This document shows positions 6,773-9,878 of a stretch of DNA of 9,878 bases, piece after piece. Origin of the DNA: Parcubacteria group bacterium GW2011_GWD2_43_10 (GTDB taxonomy: Bacteria; Patescibacteriota; Patescibacteriia; Veblenbacterales; UBA10138). The stretch is taken from contig LCEZ01000020.1 in NCBI GenBank assembly GCA_000995845.1, positions 1 through 9,878 on the forward strand, given 5' to 3'. The notes beneath the pieces were generated by a model. The model was not told the DNA's origin and did not search any database. It worked only from the letters and a program-made list of their open reading frames with translations. How positions within the stretch are numbered: position 1 is the stretch's first letter; every line of letters begins with the position of its first letter. The translations under genes were made by a program, and so were the position numbers.

Positions 6773-6788
6773 ATCTAGTATTTTGTCA
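6773..6788 (+). promoter_or_regulatory. Possible second NrdR box
   Basis: The right half TATTTTGT fits the NrdR box, while the left half is poor. A slightly shifted window (6768-6786) is partly palindromic, with ACAA and TTGT ends. Start-to-start distance from box 1 is 35-40 nt, somewhat more than the 31-32 nt usual for paired NrdR boxes. It covers the early transcribed leader just before the nrdR start. Confidence 0.3.
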
Positions 6789-6796
6789 GTAAGCCT

Positions 6797-7267
6797 ATGC
6801 ATTGCCCGTTTTGCAACTATTTTGACACCAAGGTTACTGATTCTCGCGTATCCGGTGACGGTCTTTCCATCCGCCGCCGCCGCGAATGTACCAAATGCAG
6901 TTTCCGCTTTTCCACGGTGGAACAGGGCGAAATTCTTGACCTTACCGTTATCAAACGTGACGGCCGGCGCGAGCCCTATAATAAAGAGAAGCTGGCAGTC
7001 GGGCTTAAACGATCTTTGGAGAAAAGACCATTCACGGCTGAGCAGTTTACCGGACTGGTACAAAAGATTGAACGCGACATTCAGCGCAAGCGCAAAACCG
7101 AGCTGACTTCCCGCGCTATTGGCGAAGTTGTAATGAAACGGTTAAAGAGTTTTGATCAAGTTGCCTATATTAGATTTGCCAGCGTCTACCAATCATTTCA
7201 GGATGTGCACAGTTTTACCAAAGAACTAAAGGGTTTGGGCAGTAAGAGTCGGTGGTTTAGCAAATAA
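6797..7267 (+). CDS. nrdR: Transcriptional repressor NrdR
   Basis: 156 aa, the usual length. NrdR is a zinc-ribbon/ATP-cone repressor of ribonucleotide reductase genes; it binds ATP or dATP in the cone and represses when dATP is abundant. The N-terminus is canonical: MHCPFC with Cys3 and Cys6, then the basic stretch SIRRRRECTKC with Cys31 and Cys34, completing the zinc ribbon. The ATP-cone begins at TVIKRDGRREPYNKEKL (about 50-66) and runs to about residue 140, ending in YIRFASVYQSF. The ATG at 6797 is fixed by the MHCPFC start. The gene lies directly before nrdJ (38 nt gap), and an NrdR-box-like element sits in its own promoter, so autoregulation plus control of nrdJ is the natural reading. 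Antisense and frame-shifted open frames over this gene are shadows. Confidence 0.96.
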   Translation: MHCPFCNYFDTKVTDSRVSGDGLSIRRRRECTKCSFRFSTVEQGEILDLTVIKRDGRREPYNKEKLAVGLKRSLEKRPFTAEQFTGLVQKIERDIQRKRKTELTSRAIGEVVMKRLKSFDQVAYIRFASVYQSFQDVHSFTKELKGLGSKSRWFSK

Positions 7268-7305
7268 ATTTAATTTATTTATAAATAAAACTAAAATTTT
7301 ATCCT

Positions 7306-9600
7306 ATGTCTCAGCCAGCTTCCACCCAAGACACTACCGCCACAATCAAGCCGATCACTTCTCAGCTTAAGCGCGTTATTAAGCGTGACGGCCGCGAAGT
7401 TGAATTTGATCCGAAGAAAATTGTATCGGCTATTGCTAAAGCCGGGGCTGAGACCGGGGAGTTTGAACGGGCCGAGGCGGCCAAGCTGGCCTGGCAAGTA
7501 GTGGAAGAGCTGGAAAGAGTTTATGATGGGCATACTGTGCCTAATGTGGAACAGGTTCAGGATATTGTTGAATTGGTGTTAATGCACACTAAATGGTTGA
7601 AGACAGCCAAGGCTTATATTTTATATCGCGATGAACACGCCAAAATGCGTAAGGCCATACGGCCAGTGCCGGCAGAGGCGCGGACGATGGCGGGGGAAAG
7701 CAAAAGATATTTCAAGAATCAATTGAGCGAATTTGTTTATTATCGCACCTATGCCAAGTGGCTGCCGGAAAAAGGCCGGCGTGAGACCTGGATAGAAACT
7801 GTCGGTCGTTACATTGATTTCATGCAGGAGAATTTAGGCAGCAAGCTGACTGAAACAGAATACAAAGAGGTTCACCAAGCCATGCTTAAAATGGAGATGT
7901 TAGGCTCGATGAGGCTTTTGTGGGGCGCGGGTAAAGCGGCTCGGGCGACTAATGTTTGCGCTTATAATTGCTCTTTTATGGCCCTGCAGAATTGGCAGGA
8001 TTTTGGCGAGATGATGTATGTCCTGATGTGCGGTACCGGCGTGGGCTATTCAGTTGAACGGCAAAATGTTGAGCAGCTCCCTATTATCAAGCGCCAAGGG
8101 GGCGTTAAGCTGTTTACCCATCAAATCAAGGATAGTAAAGAAGGCTGGAGCGATGCCCTAGTACTTGGCATGAGCACCTGGTCACAAGGGCAGGATATTG
8201 AATTTGATTATTCAACTATCAGGCCGCAGGGTGCTCGCCTCAAAATTATGGGCGGCCGCGCTTCTGGCCCTGGGCCCTTAAAAGATTTGTTGGAATTCAC
8301 CCGCGGTAAAATAATGGCGCGCCAAGGCCGGCACCTTACTACCCTGGATGTGCATGACATAATTTGTAAAATTGGAGAAGTGGTGGTGATGGGCGGCGTT
8401 CGGCGTTCGGCGCTTATATCTTTATCTGATTTGGATGATGTGGAAATGCGTGAAGCTAAGAACGGCCAATTCTACTTAAAGCACCCGGAGCGCAGTATGG
8501 CTAATAACTCCGCGGTCTATAATGAAAAACCATCGTTGGAATTATTTTTGGATGAATGGGTTAATTTGATAAAGTCCGGTTCGGGTGAACGCGGTATTTT
8601 TAATCGCGGCTCGCTGAAGAATCAATTGCCCGCTCGCCGCTGGCCCATCTTTGCCCCCGACGCTCATACTTGCGGCACTAATCCTTGCGGTGAGATAGTT
8701 TTGAAATCAAAGCAGTTTTGCAATTTAACCGAAGTGGTCGCTAGGGCCGAGGACACAGAAGAGTCACTCATGAAAAAAATTCGCATGGCTACTATCCTGG
8801 GAACTTACCAAGCCACCTTAACTAATTTCCCGTACTTGTCAGCTGATTGGAAAAATAATTGTGAAGCCGAAGCCCTATTAGGCGTTTCCATTACCGGGCA
8901 GTGGGATTGCCCGGTGGTCAGACAGCCCGAAGTGCTGCAGCGACTGCGCGATTATGCCGTGGAAGTTAATAAGGAATATGCCGTTAAGTTCGGCATCAAC
9001 CCTTCCACTTGCGTAACCTGTGTTAAACCTTCAGGCAATACCTCCCAATTAACTGATGCTTCATCCGGTATGCACCCTCGGCACGCGGCTTATTATATTA
9101 GGCGGGTGCGGGTGGAATCGCACAATCCGCTTTTCCATATGATGAAGGATCTGGGTGTGCCGTATCACCCTGAAGTCGGGCAAGTGGAAGGTGAAGCTTC
9201 CAATTATGTGATTGATTTCCCCATTAAAGCCCCCGAGGGCGCGGTCACGAGGCGCAGTCTTTCAGCCATGGACCTGATGGAACATTGGAAAATATTGAAG
9301 ACTAACTACACTGAGCACAATCCCTCTACCACCATTTCAGTCTCTAATGATGAATGGCTTAAAGTTGGTAACTGGGTTTATGAAAATTGGGATTTGGTCG
9401 GCGGGCTGTCGTTCCTGCCCAAAGACGACCATATTTATCAGCTGGCGCCGTATGAGGAGATCACCAAGGAAAAGTATGATGAATTAATAGCCAAATTCCC
9501 CCAAATTGATTTTTCCAATATCACAGCTTACGAGTATGAGGATGAAACCGAAGGCTCACATGAACTGGCTTGTGTTGGTGGTGCTTGCGAATTGAAGTAA
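7306..9600 (+). CDS. nrdJ: Adenosylcobalamin-dependent (class II) ribonucleoside-triphosphate reductase
   Basis: 764 aa. Class II reductases make dNTPs from ribonucleotides using a radical generated from coenzyme B12, with no oxygen requirement and no small subunit. An ATP-cone occupies about 22-115 (RVIKRDGREVEFDPKKI). The ten-stranded barrel follows with all redox cysteines: Cys222 in YNCSFMAL (counterpart of L. leichmannii Cys119); Cys461 and Glu463 in NPCGEI (thiyl radical site, Cys408 and Glu410); Cys472 in FCNL (Cys419, the same 11-residue spacing); and a C-terminal CVGGAC pair, Cys756 and Cys761 (Cys731 and Cys736). Other class II signatures are GGVRRSALISLSD, GERGIFNRGS and CVKPSGNTSQL. 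It should be fully active. The triphosphate substrate is inferred from similarity to the monomeric RTPR family. It lies in one operon with nrdR. The 38-nt gap contains a 16-nt AT palindrome (7274-7289) and no Shine-Dalgarno. Confidence 0.95.
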   Translation: MSQPASTQDTTATIKPITSQLKRVIKRDGREVEFDPKKIVSAIAKAGAETGEFERAEAAKLAWQVVEELERVYDGHTVPNVEQVQDIVELVLMHTKWLKTAKAYILYRDEHAKMRKAIRPVPAEARTMAGESKRYFKNQLSEFVYYRTYAKWLPEKGRRETWIETVGRYIDFMQENLGSKLTETEYKEVHQAMLKMEMLGSMRLLWGAGKAARATNVCAYNCSFMALQNWQDFGEMMYVLMCGTGVGYSVERQNVEQLPIIKRQGGVKLFTHQIKDSKEGWSDALVLGMSTWSQGQDIEFDYSTIRPQGARLKIMGGRASGPGPLKDLLEFTRGKIMARQGRHLTTLDVHDIICKIGEVVVMGGVRRSALISLSDLDDVEMREAKNGQFYLKHPERSMANNSAVYNEKPSLELFLDEWVNLIKSGSGERGIFNRGSLKNQLPARRWPIFAPDAHTCGTNPCGEIVLKSKQFCNLTEVVARAEDTEESLMKKIRMATILGTYQATLTNFPYLSADWKNNCEAEALLGVSITGQWDCPVVRQPEVLQRLRDYAVEVNKEYAVKFGINPSTCVTCVKPSGNTSQLTDASSGMHPRHAAYYIRRVRVESHNPLFHMMKDLGVPYHPEVGQVEGEASNYVIDFPIKAPEGAVTRRSLSAMDLMEHWKILKTNYTEHNPSTTISVSNDEWLKVGNWVYENWDLVGGLSFLPKDDHIYQLAPYEEITKEKYDELIAKFPQIDFSNITAYEYEDETEGSHELACVGGACELK

Positions 9601-9629
9601 ATTTGTAAAATAAAAACAAAATTCATTTT

Positions 9630-9652
9630 GCCACTTCTTTAGAAGAAGTGGC
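9630..9652 (+). terminator. Perfect hairpin after nrdJ, possible terminator
   Basis: GCCACTTCTT and AAGAAGTGGC form a perfect 10-bp stem around a 3-nt TAG loop, 30 nt after the nrdJ stop. No T-tract follows on the + strand (the next bases are GTAAGAAG), so it is not a textbook intrinsic terminator. It may instead protect the mRNA 3' end or mark the edge of the repeat block. Confidence 0.4.
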
Positions 9653-9761
9653 GTAAGAAGCGCCGCCCAGGTCTGCGCGGCTGCAGTGCTCGTCGCGCTC
9701 GCTGACAGGTCGCTATGCTAAACAACCACAACACGCGTTCATCGGGCGTTCATGACGCTTC

Positions 9762-9780
9762 CCTGCCTACCGCAGGCAGG
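9762..9780. repeat. Palindromic 19-nt unit, possible dispersed repeat
   Basis: CCTGCCT and AGGCAGG form a perfect 7-bp stem around the loop ACCGC. GC-rich palindromes of this type are, in my recollection, frequent between genes in Patescibacteria genomes. Only one copy is present here, so the repeat status is inferred. Confidence 0.4.
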
Positions 9781-9878
9781 CGCTCTGCACTTACCTTACG
9801 ACAGGGCGGCAAAGTTTATAAATTTTAATTTTTTGTTTTGAGAAAGATAAAACTATTTCAGCTCGCAAGCACCACCAA

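Larger units (their letters stand above)
6399..6796. other. 398-nt intergenic control region between ftsZ and nrdR
   Basis: No credible protein gene fits. An ATG at 6507 opens a frame on the + strand that runs on into nrdR in another frame, and no known family is recognisable in it. In order the region holds a possible ftsZ terminator, promoter candidate P1, a T7A7 tract (6617-6630), a perfect DnaA box (6639-6647), an inverted repeat GGTCA/TGACC (6716-6731) overlapping the -35 of P2, promoter P2 with an NrdR-like box in its spacer, and a second weaker box before the nrdR start. The stretch 6477-6610 shows nothing I can name. Confidence 0.6.
9601..9878. other. Non-coding right end: GC-rich inverted-repeat block in AT-rich flanks
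   Basis: No gene is supported in these 278 nt. The core (about 9630-9815) is clearly richer in G+C than the AT-rich flanks on either side. It contains several nested inverted repeats: a perfect 10-bp hairpin at 9630-9652; a long-range pair GCCGCCC (9662-9668) with GGGCGGC (9804-9810); GCGT/ACGC (9746-9758); and a perfect 7-bp hairpin at 9762-9780. A direct repeat GCGTTCAT occurs at 9735-9742 and 9746-9753. The AT flanks are imperfect inverted copies (AAAACAAAATT at 9613-9623 against AATTTTTTGTTTT at 9827-9839). The whole could be a dispersed intergenic repeat or a structured RNA. No tRNA or rRNA signature was seen. The last 38 nt show nothing. Confidence 0.5.

Noticed and set aside
6470..6796. 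Cobalamin riboswitch in the nrd leader
   Set aside because: I looked for the conserved B12-box and core elements and saw none; a model search would be decisive.
6572..7063. 163-codon antisense frame over nrdR
   Set aside because: Most of it is the complement of a well-conserved nrdR; no family resemblance.
6507..7106. 199-codon + strand frame starting between ftsZ and nrdR
   Set aside because: Its second half is nrdR read in the wrong frame, and the first half has no recognisable domain. It runs through the promoter P2 and the boxes.
9630..9815. tRNA gene or CRISPR array in the GC-rich block
   Set aside because: No cloverleaf with a GTTC-type T arm was found, and there are no regularly spaced repeats.
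9715..9830. Short + strand ATG frame inside the GC-rich block
   Set aside because: The peptide of about 37 residues is made from inverted-repeat sequence with no initiation signal and no recognisable domain.

Overview
The window looks like a chromosomal segment of a Candidate Phyla Radiation (Patescibacteria, Parcubacteria-like) bacterium. The evidence is indirect but consistent. Genes are compact and all on the + strand. No start codon has a clear Shine-Dalgarno sequence. A pilin-like module and calcium-binding thrombospondin-type-3-like (TSP3) repeats sit on single-pass membrane proteins with Pro-rich linkers. A minimal ftsA-ftsZ pair stands without mur genes beside it, and an adenosylcobalamin-dependent ribonucleotide reductase follows its repressor NrdR. 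The standard code fits: TGA is not read through anywhere, and the nine stops are eight TAA and one TAG. The phylum is inferred, not proven.

Layout. 1-1038: the 3' part of a secreted or surface protein built from alternating PEGA-like and fibronectin-III-like units; its true start lies upstream of the window. 1098-3828: a likely co-transcribed run (gaps of 25, 10 and 2 nt) of two single-pass membrane proteins with TSP3-like repeats, the second also carrying a pilin-like domain, then ybeY (rRNA maturation endonuclease) and a dgkA-family lipid kinase. 3874-6398: a strong sigma70-type promoter followed by ftsA and ftsZ, the core of the division ring. 6399-6796: a 398-nt intergenic region dense in regulatory signals: a possible ftsZ terminator, a distal promoter, a perfect DnaA box, and a proximal promoter whose -35/-10 spacer holds an NrdR-box-like sequence. 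6797-9600: nrdR and nrdJ. 9601-9878: no gene; a GC-rich block of inverted repeats between AT-rich flanks.

How the genes work together. YbeY serves ribosome maturation. The DgkA-family kinase probably recycles undecaprenol for envelope synthesis. FtsA ties FtsZ to the membrane at division. NrdR senses ATP/dATP and probably represses its own nrdR-nrdJ promoter, setting dNTP supply for replication; the DnaA box hints at a further link to the replication cycle. I found no defence system, mobile-element protein or CRISPR array. The most notable items are the nrd control region, the pilin-like domain on a non-pilin anchor, and the GC-rich inverted-repeat block at the right end.
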